Part shown: piece by piece, positions 1 to 8,070 of the stretch
Position numbering within the stretch: the first letter of the stretch is position 1
How the letters are laid out: every line of letters starts with the position of its first letter
Source of the DNA: Pseudomaricurvus alkylphenolicus
Lineage (GTDB): Bacteria > Pseudomonadota > Gammaproteobacteria > Pseudomonadales > Cellvibrionaceae
DNA: 53,408 nucleotides
Direction: 5' to 3'
NCBI RefSeq assembly: GCF_011683955.1
Contig: NZ_JAAQPI010000031.1
Span: forward strand, 1-53,408
The notes under the pieces: model-generated
What the model saw: only the letters and a program-made list of their open reading frames with translations
Databases searched by the model: none
Told to the model about the DNA's origin: nothing
Translations under genes and position numbers: made by a program

Positions 1-128
1 TCGGCGGATCGGTGGATTACGAAGCGCAAAGCGCTTCTAATCCACCCTACGTCGTGCGGCCGTTGCGGACATTATCGAACGCCCATGGTGCCCTGAACCA
101 GGATTATGAACTTCCGGTTATGGCACTC
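1..128. repeat. Right part of composite hairpin repeat, cut by the window start
   Basis: Bases 1-126 are identical to 5266-5391, the right part of the complete repeat. The segment holds the outer hairpin (11-46), in which GGTGGATTA pairs with TAATCCACC. It ends in the terminal sequence CCGGTTATGGCACTC, the exact reverse complement of the left end GAGTGCCATAACCGG. The left part lies outside the window. The repeat ends 39 bases after the stop of the leftward AraC gene; nothing else is visible up to 166. Confidence 0.9.
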
Positions 129-166
129 AGCGGATTATCAGCCCCGGACAATCTATATCCCCCGTT

Positions 167-1156
167 CTAATCCGATTTGCCCCATCGCTTCTGTGCTCGC
201 CTAAAACTGCTGGCCTCTGAGAAGCCGGTCAGGTGAGCGATTTCCTCGATGCTGCGACCTTGCTGCTGGTAGAGTTCACTCATTTCTCGCCTGGTGTGGT
301 CCAGGATTGCCTGAAAGCTCAGTCCGTATTTCTTCAATCGTCTGGCTAACGTAGCCCGATCCATATGAAGTTGTGCCGCAATGGAGTCTGAGCTGAGTTC
401 CGTAACCGCTTGTTTTTCGTCTTGGGGCAGGGCGGTCAGGATTTTTGCCTTGGTATTGAAGATCACCACTCGTGGATCCAGCTGTCTCAGTTGCTCATCA
501 GCCTGTTGTTTTAACGTGGCATAGAGATGGGGGTCCGGAGTGGCTAGCGGTATTGCCGCCGCTTCGGCACTGTAAATTATGGTATTGCGGGTGGACGAGA
601 ACTGTACCGGGCATTTGAAAACCTGCTCGTAGTCATCGGCATAGTCTGGGGCTACATACATCAGTTCCACTGCCTGGGGATAGACTTTGCCGTCGGTAAG
701 TTTCAGTAACCGCTGATGCAGGAAACCCAAGAGGTATTCGACCAACCATCGTTGCTGTGGAGGTGTGGACAGTTCCTGAAACTGGAAGCACAGCTGTTGT
801 CCGTTCCAAAAACAGGCATTCATTTGGGCGATGCTGCTCAGCTGGCTGTATTGGCTGTGCTCCCGCAGCAGTTCTTCGACGTTGTTGCAGTGGTCGCTCA
901 TCCAGGTGGAAAAGTGTCTGGGGGCGGTTGGGTGTTGGTGGCGGAAGTTGAGAAAGTAGGTGGGGTCCGCACTGGCAGAGGTGATCCATACGGCCAATCG
1001 AAGCAGCACCGAAGCAGGGCGGGCGGCGGAGGGATCCAGTATGGTAGCGCTGTCGAGGCCTAGCTCGCTTTCCAGCTCTTCCATCGACACGCCATTTTGC
1101 ATGAGATGTTCAGCCAGGGTGGCGGCGACAGGCGTGTTGACGGGGAAATCGATCAA
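167..1156 (-). CDS. AraC family transcriptional regulator (arabinose-binding-like N-terminal domain)
   Basis: A 329-residue DNA-binding regulator. Residues 1 to about 210 look like the arabinose-binding-type sensor domain of OruR/ArgR-like AraC proteins. The last 80 or so residues form the two-helix-turn-helix AraC domain, with the helix 'SIAAQLHMDRATLARRLKKY' and the typical ending 'IAHLTGFSEASSFRRA'. The start is TTG: an in-frame TGA lies two codons upstream, and GGAG sits 8 bases before the TTG. It diverges from the DUF3604 operon across 134 bases, so it may control that operon; this rests on position only. The ligand is unknown. Confidence 0.9.
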   Translation of the reverse strand: MIDFPVNTPVAATLAEHLMQNGVSMEELESELGLDSATILDPSAARPASVLLRLAVWITSASADPTYFLNFRHQHPTAPRHFSTWMSDHCNNVEELLREHSQYSQLSSIAQMNACFWNGQQLCFQFQELSTPPQQRWLVEYLLGFLHQRLLKLTDGKVYPQAVELMYVAPDYADDYEQVFKCPVQFSSTRNTIIYSAEAAAIPLATPDPHLYATLKQQADEQLRQLDPRVVIFNTKAKILTALPQDEKQAVTELSSDSIAAQLHMDRATLARRLKKYGLSFQAILDHTRREMSELYQQQGRSIEEIAHLTGFSEASSFRRAQKRWGKSD

Positions 1157-1218
1157 AATTCAAACTCCGGATACAGCAGCGGACATTTGGTGGCATGTTA
1201 CCGGATCTTTGCGACAAA

Positions 1219-1232
1219 TGGCCATATTGCCA
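1219..1232. promoter_or_regulatory. Inverted repeat TGGCCATATTGCCA in the divergent AraC/DUF3604 promoter region
   Basis: TGGC and GCCA are spaced by six bases. The site lies 12 bases upstream of a possible -35 (TTGTTA, 1244-1249) that is 17 bases from a possible -10 (GATAAA, 1267-1272) facing the DUF3604 gene. The placement would suit an activator site, but both promoter boxes match consensus at only 4 of 6 positions. Confidence 0.3.
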
Positions 1233-1290
1233 CTGGATGGTGCTTGTTAGATTGGTGGGCTATTGTGATAAATCACGCGGGGATATCATC

Positions 1291-3141
1291 TTGAACGCCA
1301 AAAAACTCTCAATTTCGCTGCTGGCCGGTCTGACAGTTCTGAATGGGGGGGCTGTATTCGCCTCTGAAGCTTCCACTCAGTTGCTATGGGGGGATACCCA
1401 TCTGCATACGAACGTGTCTCCTGATGCCTTTTTATTGGGCAATCGTACCGTGGATCCGGATACGGCTTATCGCTTTGCCAAGGGGCAGCCGGTGGTGAAT
1501 GGGGGCAATCAGGGGCGTTCACAGCTGCGCGAGCCTCTGGATTTTCTGGTGATCGCGGACCACGCGGAGATGATGGGGGTACCGCTGCGAATTGCGCAAC
1601 AGGATCCCAGTGTGTTGAATACCCGTTTTGGAGCCAAGGTTTTCGAGATGATGAAGGCCGGCAAGGGACGAGAGGCGTTTCTGGAATTTGTGGGTATCCT
1701 CAACCGGGGTGAGAAGCTGGATGAATTGGAAGCCCCTGCCGTTCGTCAGCCGGTGTGGAATAGCCAGACGGAAATCGCGGATCGCCACTACCAACCGGGC
1801 AAGTTTACGACGCTGATCGGCTGGGAGTGGTCTTCAATTCCGGATGGTTCCAATCTTCACCGAGTGGTGTTTACGGATGAATCCAGCGATAAGGCCCGTC
1901 AATTTATTCCATTTAGCGCCAACGACAGTGACCGACCGGAGGATCTGTGGCAGTGGTTGCAGCAGACTTCTGATCGGGTGGGGATGGATTTCGTGGCCAT
2001 CCCGCATAATTCCAATATCAGCAACGGCCGTATGTTTGCTTCCCAGGACTCGGATGGCAATCCGTTGACCCGTGAGTATGCCCGCACCCGTATGCGCTGG
2101 GAGCCAGTGGTGGAGGCGACTCAGATCAAGGGCGATTCCGAGACCATTGGCGAACTGTCTCCGGATGACGAGTTCGCGGATTTCGAGAGTTATCAGCATT
2201 TGATTACGTCGGATATGGGGGGAGAAAATCCGGCTCCTACTGAGGCGGATTATGTTCGAGGTGGGTTAAAGAAGGGACTGGCACTGGAGCACAAGGTGGG
2301 CATCAATCCTTTTAAGTTTGGTCTGATTGGTTCTACGGATGCTCATTCCGGGTTGGCGACCGCTGCAGAGGATAACTTCGCCGGCAAATTTGCTTCCGGC
2401 AGCATGCCGTCAGCCAATGCTGAGCCAATGTTGGGTGGCCTGAGCGGTTGGGATATGTCCGGTGCCGGTCTGGCTGCTGTTTGGGCACAGGAGAACACCC
2501 GTGAGTCTATCCTGCAGGCTTTTAAACGTCGAGAGGTTTATTCCACCACAGGTCCGCGTATTCAATTGCGGTTGTTTGCGGGCTTTGACTTTAAGCAGAG
2601 TGATCTGGACTCCAGGCATTTTGCCGAACGGGGATATGCCGTGGGTGTACCCATGGGCGGCGACTTAAGCCGAGCGCCCAAGCACCGTTCTTTGTTTGGC
2701 GAGGGCGAGGTCAAGGTGCCACAGTTGATGATCCGTGCGGTCAAAGAACCAACGGGTGCCAATCTCGATCGTGTTCAAGTGGTCAAGGGGTGGTTGGATG
2801 CGGAGGGGCGCACTCATGAGCGGGTGTATAATGTCGCCTGGTCTGACAACCGATCGCCGGATAAAGACGGAAAGTTGGCGCCCGTTGGCGATACCGTCAA
2901 TCCCAGAACCGGTAAAGTAACTAACAGTATTGGGAGTACCGAACTGAGCGTGCTGTGGCAGGACCCGGATTTTGACGTCGACCAGCGTGCTTTCTACTAC
3001 GTGCGAGTGTTGCAGATTCCAACCGCGAGACATTCCACCCTGGATATGCTGGCGTTGGGAAAAGATCCGAGTGCGCAGGATAAATTCCCTGTCAATATTC
3101 AGGAGCGGGCATACAGCTCTCCGGTTTGGTACACTCCCTGA
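1291..3141 (+). CDS. DUF3604 domain protein, predicted exported metal-dependent hydrolase
   Basis: A 616-residue protein of the DUF3604 family. Residues 1 to about 23 form a signal peptide ending near 'GGAVFASE', so it should act in the periplasm. The mature start carries 'LLWGDTHLHTNVSPDAF', a PHP-like metal-binding signature, with further candidate ligands in 'VIADHAEMMG', 'AIPHNSNIS' and 'STDAHSG'. The start chosen is TTG at 1291: GGGGA lies 7-8 bases upstream, and the next residues (MNAKKLSISLLAGL) make a proper leader; an earlier in-frame ATG would spoil the signal peptide. Substrate unknown. It is followed after 37 bases by a PPIase gene and then by a HupE-like gene, probably one operon. 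Confidence 0.87.
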   Translation: MNAKKLSISLLAGLTVLNGGAVFASEASTQLLWGDTHLHTNVSPDAFLLGNRTVDPDTAYRFAKGQPVVNGGNQGRSQLREPLDFLVIADHAEMMGVPLRIAQQDPSVLNTRFGAKVFEMMKAGKGREAFLEFVGILNRGEKLDELEAPAVRQPVWNSQTEIADRHYQPGKFTTLIGWEWSSIPDGSNLHRVVFTDESSDKARQFIPFSANDSDRPEDLWQWLQQTSDRVGMDFVAIPHNSNISNGRMFASQDSDGNPLTREYARTRMRWEPVVEATQIKGDSETIGELSPDDEFADFESYQHLITSDMGGENPAPTEADYVRGGLKKGLALEHKVGINPFKFGLIGSTDAHSGLATAAEDNFAGKFASGSMPSANAEPMLGGLSGWDMSGAGLAAVWAQENTRESILQAFKRREVYSTTGPRIQLRLFAGFDFKQSDLDSRHFAERGYAVGVPMGGDLSRAPKHRSLFGEGEVKVPQLMIRAVKEPTGANLDRVQVVKGWLDAEGRTHERVYNVAWSDNRSPDKDGKLAPVGDTVNPRTGKVTNSIGSTELSVLWQDPDFDVDQRAFYYVRVLQIPTARHSTLDMLALGKDPSAQDKFPVNIQERAYSSPVWYTP

Positions 3142-3178
3142 CCTCTTAGTTATTAATCAGGGCAATTGAAAGACGTTT

Positions 3179-4078
3179 ATGAGTGATACCTCTGATCAAA
3201 CCATTCGGATCCCTTGGTACAGGGATCCGTTGAGTCACTTTCTGGTCGCGGGCCTGGCGCTGTTCCTTGGCCTCAGTGCCATCAGCGGTGACGATAGCAG
3301 CGAGCGGGATATTGTTGTGGACCGCGAAACCCTGCTGACCTTTGTGCAGTATCGCACCAAGGTTTTTCAGCCAGAGTTGGCGGCGAAGCGCCTCGATGCC
3401 ATGACTGTGGAGCAAAAGGCTAACCTTGTACGCCAATATGTAGAGGAAGAGGCGCTTTACCGCGAGGCTATTGCCATGGGACTGGAGGGTGACGACTATG
3501 TGATCCGCCGTCGTATGGTGCAGAAGCTGGAGTTTATTACTCAGGGGTTTGTAGAGCAGGGCGTTGAAGTTGACGAGGAGTCGCTTGAGGCTTTTTTCCA
3601 GCAACAACGCGATGACTATTTTATCGAACCTTCGGTGACCTTCACCCATGTTTTCCTGAGTGCAGAAAAGCACCCAGGCGGCGAGCTGCAGCAGTCCGCA
3701 GAGGGGATGCTGAAGCAATTGCATGAGGAGAAGGTGAACTTCTCGGAGTCAATGAGGTTTGGGGACCGTTTCCCCTTCCATGTTAACTATGTGGAGAGAA
3801 CACCGGAGTTTGTTGCCAGTCATTTTGGGCAGAGTTTTGCTGATGAGGTGTTTGACCTGGCTTTGCCGGAACAGGACGGCAGTCGTTGGGTAGGGCCATT
3901 CAGCTCGCAATACGGTTTGCATCTGGTGAATGTCAGTCAGCGATTGCCGGGACGCTATCCTGAATTGGCTGAGGTGGTTGATGTTGTCAAGCAGGATTAC
4001 CGTCAGGCCCAGATTCGGGAAAAGCAACGCTTGGCCATAGAAGAGATTGTTCAGCGTTACCGTGTGGTTGAGCGTTGA
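3179..4078 (+). CDS. Parvulin-type peptidyl-prolyl cis-trans isomerase, membrane anchored
   Basis: A 299-residue protein with one N-terminal membrane segment (about residues 18-36, 'LSHFLVAGLALFLGLSAI') and a periplasmic part. The C-terminal half resembles the PpiC/rotamase domain, including 'VTFTHVFLS' near residue 155 and 'WVGPFSSQYGLHLVNVSQR' near residue 240, the usual closing strand of parvulin domains. The middle region is helical, as in SurA/PpiD-like chaperones. It probably isomerises prolyl bonds in exported proteins. It lies between a DUF3604 gene and a HupE-like gene, only 2 bases before the latter, so a shared substrate or partner is likely. Confidence 0.87.
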   Translation: MSDTSDQTIRIPWYRDPLSHFLVAGLALFLGLSAISGDDSSERDIVVDRETLLTFVQYRTKVFQPELAAKRLDAMTVEQKANLVRQYVEEEALYREAIAMGLEGDDYVIRRRMVQKLEFITQGFVEQGVEVDEESLEAFFQQQRDDYFIEPSVTFTHVFLSAEKHPGGELQQSAEGMLKQLHEEKVNFSESMRFGDRFPFHVNYVERTPEFVASHFGQSFADEVFDLALPEQDGSRWVGPFSSQYGLHLVNVSQRLPGRYPELAEVVDVVKQDYRQAQIREKQRLAIEEIVQRYRVVER

Positions 4079-4080
4079 AC

Positions 4081-5028
4081 ATGATGAAACTAGTGCGAGT
4101 GCTGTGGTTGCTGGTCTTGTTGCCTTTGTCAGTTCAGGCCCATGAAAATCGTCCACTGTACGTGGATATTATTGAACAGGCGGATTTCAACTATCAGGTG
4201 CGTATGAAAATACCGCCGACGGTTCCCCGACATAATCAGCCCAGTCTTCTCATGCCGGAGCAGTGCCAACGACTGGCGGCGAGTCAGTATCGGTGTTCCG
4301 GCCCCTTGGCTGGAGAGACGCTGCAGATTCGGTACGCACAATATAATCCGTCTGTATCTGCGTTTTTGCGTTTGTCTTTGCTCAATGGGGAGCAGTACTC
4401 CAGCTTACTGGCGGCAACGGAAACGGATTGGGTAGTGCCGGAACAGGAGAGCTTTGGTGGTGTGGCCAGGCATTATACCTGGCTGGGCATCGAGCATATT
4501 TTGATTGGGCTGGATCATTTGTTGTTTGTGGCCTGTCTGCTATTTATTGCCGGAACTTTTCGTCGGGTTCTGATGACCGCTACGGGATTTACCCTGGCTC
4601 ATTCGATTACCCTGGTGTTATCGGCACTGGAGATGGTTCGAGTACCGGTAGCGCCAGTAGAGACATTGATCGCCTTCAGTATTTTATTCCTGGCGGTGGA
4701 AATTGCCCGTGGGCGTGAAAATACATTGACATTTCGACGACCAATTCTGGTTTCATCGTCATTCGGGTTGTTACATGGATTTGGCTTCGCGGCAGTACTG
4801 AGAGATATTGGTTTACCGCAGACTGAGTTGGTTAGTGGTTTGCTGTTTTTTAACCTGGGAGTTGAGATAGGGCAGGTATTGTTTATCCTGGCTTGCGTGG
4901 CTGTTATGGCATTGGTTAAGCGGGTGTTGTCTGAACAACGTCTTTATCAGGCTGAGGCTGTAGCTATTTACGCTGTTGGGATACTCTCCAGCTACTGGTT
5001 GTTTGATAGAGGTTGGGGAGTATTTTGA
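4081..5028 (+). CDS. HupE/UreJ family membrane protein with periplasmic N-terminal domain
   Basis: A 315-residue protein. The signal peptide ends near 'LSVQAHE', a soluble periplasmic domain of about 110 residues follows, and then five to six membrane segments begin around 'WLGIEHILIGLDHLLFVACL'. The histidine-bearing motifs 'GIEHILIGLDHLLF', 'TLAHSITL' and 'LLHGFGFA' are the HupE/UreJ signature. Characterised relatives move nickel or cobalt, but the long forms with an extra periplasmic domain are uncharacterised. The start at 4081 (ATG ATG) lies 2 bases after the PPIase stop; a TTG at 4075 overlapping that stop is possible. No hydrogenase or urease genes are nearby. Confidence 0.87.
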   Translation: MMKLVRVLWLLVLLPLSVQAHENRPLYVDIIEQADFNYQVRMKIPPTVPRHNQPSLLMPEQCQRLAASQYRCSGPLAGETLQIRYAQYNPSVSAFLRLSLLNGEQYSSLLAATETDWVVPEQESFGGVARHYTWLGIEHILIGLDHLLFVACLLFIAGTFRRVLMTATGFTLAHSITLVLSALEMVRVPVAPVETLIAFSILFLAVEIARGRENTLTFRRPILVSSSFGLLHGFGFAAVLRDIGLPQTELVSGLLFFNLGVEIGQVLFILACVAVMALVKRVLSEQRLYQAEAVAIYAVGILSSYWLFDRGWGVF

Positions 5029-5070
5029 CTGACTGTGCTGGATGAGTCTGATTGGATCTGAAAGTCACCT

Positions 5071-5391
5071 GAGTGCCATAACCGGTCTTAGAAATTCGCA
5101 GGATTGGTACTCTGACGGCGTTGTTTATGCGTAGGGCGGATTAGGCGCTTGCGCCGTAATCCGCCGGTTCTGCCGGAGATGTTCGTTGGCTTCGGCCCGG
5201 TTTTTAACACCCTTGAATGTGCCTGCAACAGGTGATTTGTACACGGCCGCCGCCAATTTAAACCTTCGGCGGATCGGTGGATTACGAAGCGCAAAGCGCT
5301 TCTAATCCACCCTACGTCGTGCGGCCGTTGCGGACATTATCGAACGCCCATGGTGCCCTGAACCAGGATTATGAACTTCCGGTTATGGCAC
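5071..5391. repeat. Complete composite hairpin repeat, about 320 bp (MITE/REPIN-like)
   Basis: The ends form an inverted repeat: GAGTGCCATAACCGG at 5071-5085 and CCGGTTATGGCAC at 5379-5391. Inside are two related, inverted hairpins. Hairpin A (5135-5165) pairs GGCGGATTA with TAATCCGCC and GGCGC with GCGCC. Hairpin B (5276-5311) pairs GGTGGATTA with TAATCCACC and GAAGCGC with GCGCTTC. Each is flanked by GTAGG (or CCTAC), and each has a single bulged base at the equivalent place. There is no convincing open reading frame and no clear target-site duplication. It fills the gap between the HupE-like gene and the CurA-like gene; partial copies lie at both window ends. Confidence 0.88.
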
Positions 5392-5429
5392 GTAGGAGAC
5401 CTACCGCGGTGCTGCGGTGTAGTACAAAA

Positions 5430-6449
5430 TTAATCAGCAATATGTACTAGCTGCTTACCGAAGTTCTTACCCTTCAACATTCCCTTAAACGCTTCAACGG
5501 CTTGCTCAAGACCTTCGGCCACAGTTTCACTGTACTTCAGCTCGCCGGATTTGACCCGCTCAGCCAGCAGCTGGGTAATTTCCTGGTGACGATCCTGCCA
5601 TTCAGTCACCAAAAAGAAACGATGCTCGGGCGGCTCCGGCAACGCCCCCAAAATATGAAAAGGTGTCTCCACTTCAGCCATATTGGTGGCGTTATAGGCT
5701 GACACATAACCACATATCGGCGCTCGTGACCCCGGATTCAACAGCTGGGCAACCGCCTTGGTGACATCGCCGCCAACGTTCTCAAAATAAACATCAATGC
5801 CATCAGGACAGGCCTGCTTCAGATTCTCAAGCAAATCGCCTTTCTTGTAATCGATACAGGCATCAAAACCCAGTTCTTCAACCACATAGCGGCATTTCTC
5901 TTCACCGCCGGCAATACCGACTGCGCGGCAACCGAGCTGCTTGGCAGTCTGACCAACGACGGTGCCCACCGGGCCGGAGGCCGCGGCGACGACAACCGTT
6001 TCACCTTCCTTCGGTTTTCCGACTTCGACCAGACCACAATAACCCGTACGGCCGGGCATACCGGCAACACCCAGGAATGCCTGTAGCGGTACGCCATTGG
6101 CGTTAACCTTGTAGATCGTCTGTTCATCCTTGGCGGCTATGTAGTATTCCTGCCAACCGGAATAACAGGTGACGATATCGCCTTTGGCAAATTTGTCATT
6201 GCGAGATTCCACGACACGGCCAACGGATTCACCGACAATTACTGCATCAATCTCCACCGGATCCATATAACCCTTGGCATCGTTCAAACGAGGACGCATG
6301 TACGGATCCAGGGAAAGCCACAGGATCTGGATTAGCGTTTCGCCCTCCTGAAGTTCCCTTAGGGGGCGCTCCTCCAGGGCCAGATCTCCATCCTGGATTT
6401 CACCCTGAGGGCGTTTTTTCAGCACTACGGCTCTGTTTACGGCATTCAT
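5430..6449 (-). CDS. NADP-dependent medium-chain oxidoreductase, CurA/leukotriene B4 dehydrogenase type
   Basis: A 339-residue zinc-independent medium-chain dehydrogenase/reductase. The N-terminal part has the family signature 'LSLDPYMRPRL' near residue 50. The nucleotide-binding loop is 'AASGPVGTVVGQTAKQLGC' near residue 155, and 'DVYFENVGG' lies near residue 220. Relatives (CurA, YncB, prostaglandin reductase) use NADPH to reduce the double bond of enones such as curcumin, 15-oxo-prostaglandins or alkenals. GGAG lies 9 bases before the ATG. It is the last gene of the leftward catabolic operon, 24 bases after an SDR gene, so it may reduce an unsaturated intermediate of that pathway. Confidence 0.92.
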   Translation of the reverse strand: MNAVNRAVVLKKRPQGEIQDGDLALEERPLRELQEGETLIQILWLSLDPYMRPRLNDAKGYMDPVEIDAVIVGESVGRVVESRNDKFAKGDIVTCYSGWQEYYIAAKDEQTIYKVNANGVPLQAFLGVAGMPGRTGYCGLVEVGKPKEGETVVVAAASGPVGTVVGQTAKQLGCRAVGIAGGEEKCRYVVEELGFDACIDYKKGDLLENLKQACPDGIDVYFENVGGDVTKAVAQLLNPGSRAPICGYVSAYNATNMAEVETPFHILGALPEPPEHRFFLVTEWQDRHQEITQLLAERVKSGELKYSETVAEGLEQAVEAFKGMLKGKNFGKQLVHIAD

Positions 6450-6473
6450 TGTTATCGGCTCCGCAATAAAAAT

Positions 6474-7244
6474 TTAGAGGGCAGAAACACCGCCATCAAT
6501 GGCAATAGTCTGACCATTCATATAGGTATTGCCGGGAGAGCACAGCAGCAACATCACATTGGTGATCTCTTCGGGCTGTCCGAGGCGTTTCATAGGGGAA
6601 CCCTGAGCAAGGAACTGTGCGAATTGCTCCGGATTGTCGCCGCTCATCTCAGAGTCCGTCACCATTGGGGTAAGCGAGTAGAAAGGGCAGATGGCATTAA
6701 CGCGAATGTTCTTGCTGCCGTACTCTGCCGCAGCGGTTTTGGTAACACCCACAACAGCATGCTTGGCAGCCGCGTATGCGCCGATTTTGGGAGCGCCACC
6801 CAAACCGGCCATTGAACTGACGTTTAGGATCAGACCACCACCGTCCTGTGCCTTCATCGCTTCAATCTGGTGCTTCATACCAAACAGCACGCCTTTCAGA
6901 TTAACGTCCATCTGCTGGTCGAGCAGTTCTTCGGTAATCTGGTGTACCGGTGTAAAGGCGTGAGAGATACCCGCGTTATTGATGGCAATATCCAGTCGGC
7001 CGTAGAGTTCAATTGCGGCTTCCACCATGGCTTTGCAGTGATCCTCGCGGGATACATCGCAGTGCATGGCGGTGGCGTCGTTGTCCAGCGTGCTTGCTAC
7101 CTGCTGCACGCCGGCTTCATTGATGTCGCCGATCACCAGTTTGGCGCCACGTTTTGAGAATTCTGTGGCCAGCAGCTGTCCAAAGCCGCTGGCGGCGCCA
7201 GTGATGAGTATGACTTTTCCGGTAAAATCGAGTAAGGGATCCAT
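6474..7244 (-). CDS. SDR family oxidoreductase
   Basis: A 256-residue classical short-chain dehydrogenase. It has the cofactor loop 'TGAASGFG' near residue 16, 'NNAGIS' near residue 90, the catalytic serine in 'NVSSMAGLGG' near residue 142 and the Tyr-x3-Lys pair in 'YAAAK' near residue 157. An Asp at the end of strand 2 ('VIGDINEAG') favours NAD(H). The C-terminal 'IDGGVSAL' is normal for the family. AGGAG lies 8 bases before the ATG. It is closely related in sequence to the next gene upstream (7282-8055), so the two probably arose by duplication. It likely oxidises or reduces a hydroxyl/keto group on an acyl or alicyclic intermediate; the substrate is unknown. Confidence 0.93.
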   Translation of the reverse strand: MDPLLDFTGKVILITGAASGFGQLLATEFSKRGAKLVIGDINEAGVQQVASTLDNDATAMHCDVSREDHCKAMVEAAIELYGRLDIAINNAGISHAFTPVHQITEELLDQQMDVNLKGVLFGMKHQIEAMKAQDGGGLILNVSSMAGLGGAPKIGAYAAAKHAVVGVTKTAAAEYGSKNIRVNAICPFYSLTPMVTDSEMSGDNPEQFAQFLAQGSPMKRLGQPEEITNVMLLLCSPGNTYMNGQTIAIDGGVSAL

Positions 7245-7281
7245 TATGGTTTCTCCTGTTTTTCAGTCTGGTCGCGCCGGT

Positions 7282-8055
7282 TCACAGAGCGCTCATGCCG
7301 CCATCAACCATCAGTTCGTGGCCAGTCATAAAAGAATTAGTCTTGTCGCAAGCGAACAATATGGCGGTGACCACTTCCGCAGGTTCGGCGATGCGCTTAA
7401 GCGCGGCACTTTTGCCCAGTTGTTTTTCCATCGCCTCGCGCTGACCGGGGGGCACCAACTCCAGACTTTGATCAAGCATAGGAGTACGGGTAATAAACGG
7501 GCATACCGCGTTGACACGAATCTTACACTTACCGTATTCGTGAGCGGCACTTTTTGTGAGCCCCAGCACGGCGTGCTTACTGGCCGCGTAGACCGACATG
7601 TTGGGCGCGGCACCTACACCGGCAACGGATGAAATATTACAGATTGCACCACCGCCCTGGGCTTGCATCAAGGGAATCTGCGCTTTCATGCACAGAAACA
7701 CGCCCTTTACATTGATGTCCATGGTGCGGTTGTAGTCATCCAACGGGATATCTGCCAGCAGATTGTGGGCGGGGTCGATACCGGCATTGTTGACTGCGGC
7801 ATCCAGACGCCCATAGTGCTCATAGGCGCCGTTGACAAAGTTATTCACCTGGGTTTCGTCGGTAACGTCACAAACGCGGGAGAAAACCTCAATACCTGCG
7901 TCGCGAAGTTCAGCACAGGTGGCCTCCAGAGCGTCAGCGTTAATATCGCTTAACGCCAGCTTTGCACCATTTTGTCCAAACTGCAACGCGGCTTCACGCC
8001 CCAGACCGCCACTGGCGCCGGTAATCAATACAACCTGGTCCTGATATTGGGACAT
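7282..8055 (-). CDS. SDR family oxidoreductase
   Basis: A 257-residue classical SDR: 'TGASGGLG' near residue 12, 'NNAGID' near residue 87, 'NISSVAGVG' near residue 139 and the catalytic 'YAASK' near residue 154. 'ALSDINADA' suggests NAD(H). The start at 8055 is preferred over an ATG two codons upstream, because GGGAG then lies 9 rather than 3 bases away. It ends with 'VDGGMSAL', like its neighbour at 6474-7244, with which it shares the 'HAVLGLTKSAAHEYG' / 'HAVVGVTKTAAAEYG' block. It lies 15 bases after the third SDR, in one operon. Confidence 0.93.
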   Translation of the reverse strand: MSQYQDQVVLITGASGGLGREAALQFGQNGAKLALSDINADALEATCAELRDAGIEVFSRVCDVTDETQVNNFVNGAYEHYGRLDAAVNNAGIDPAHNLLADIPLDDYNRTMDINVKGVFLCMKAQIPLMQAQGGGAICNISSVAGVGAAPNMSVYAASKHAVLGLTKSAAHEYGKCKIRVNAVCPFITRTPMLDQSLELVPPGQREAMEKQLGKSAALKRIAEPAEVVTAILFACDKTNSFMTGHELMVDGGMSAL

Positions 8056-8070
8056 AAACATTGGCTCCCG

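Noticed and set aside
5392-5429. GTAGG-AGA-CCTAC and following stem as a terminator for the CurA-like gene
   Set aside because: The stems are short and no T-run follows on the leftward strand, so a terminator is not supported.
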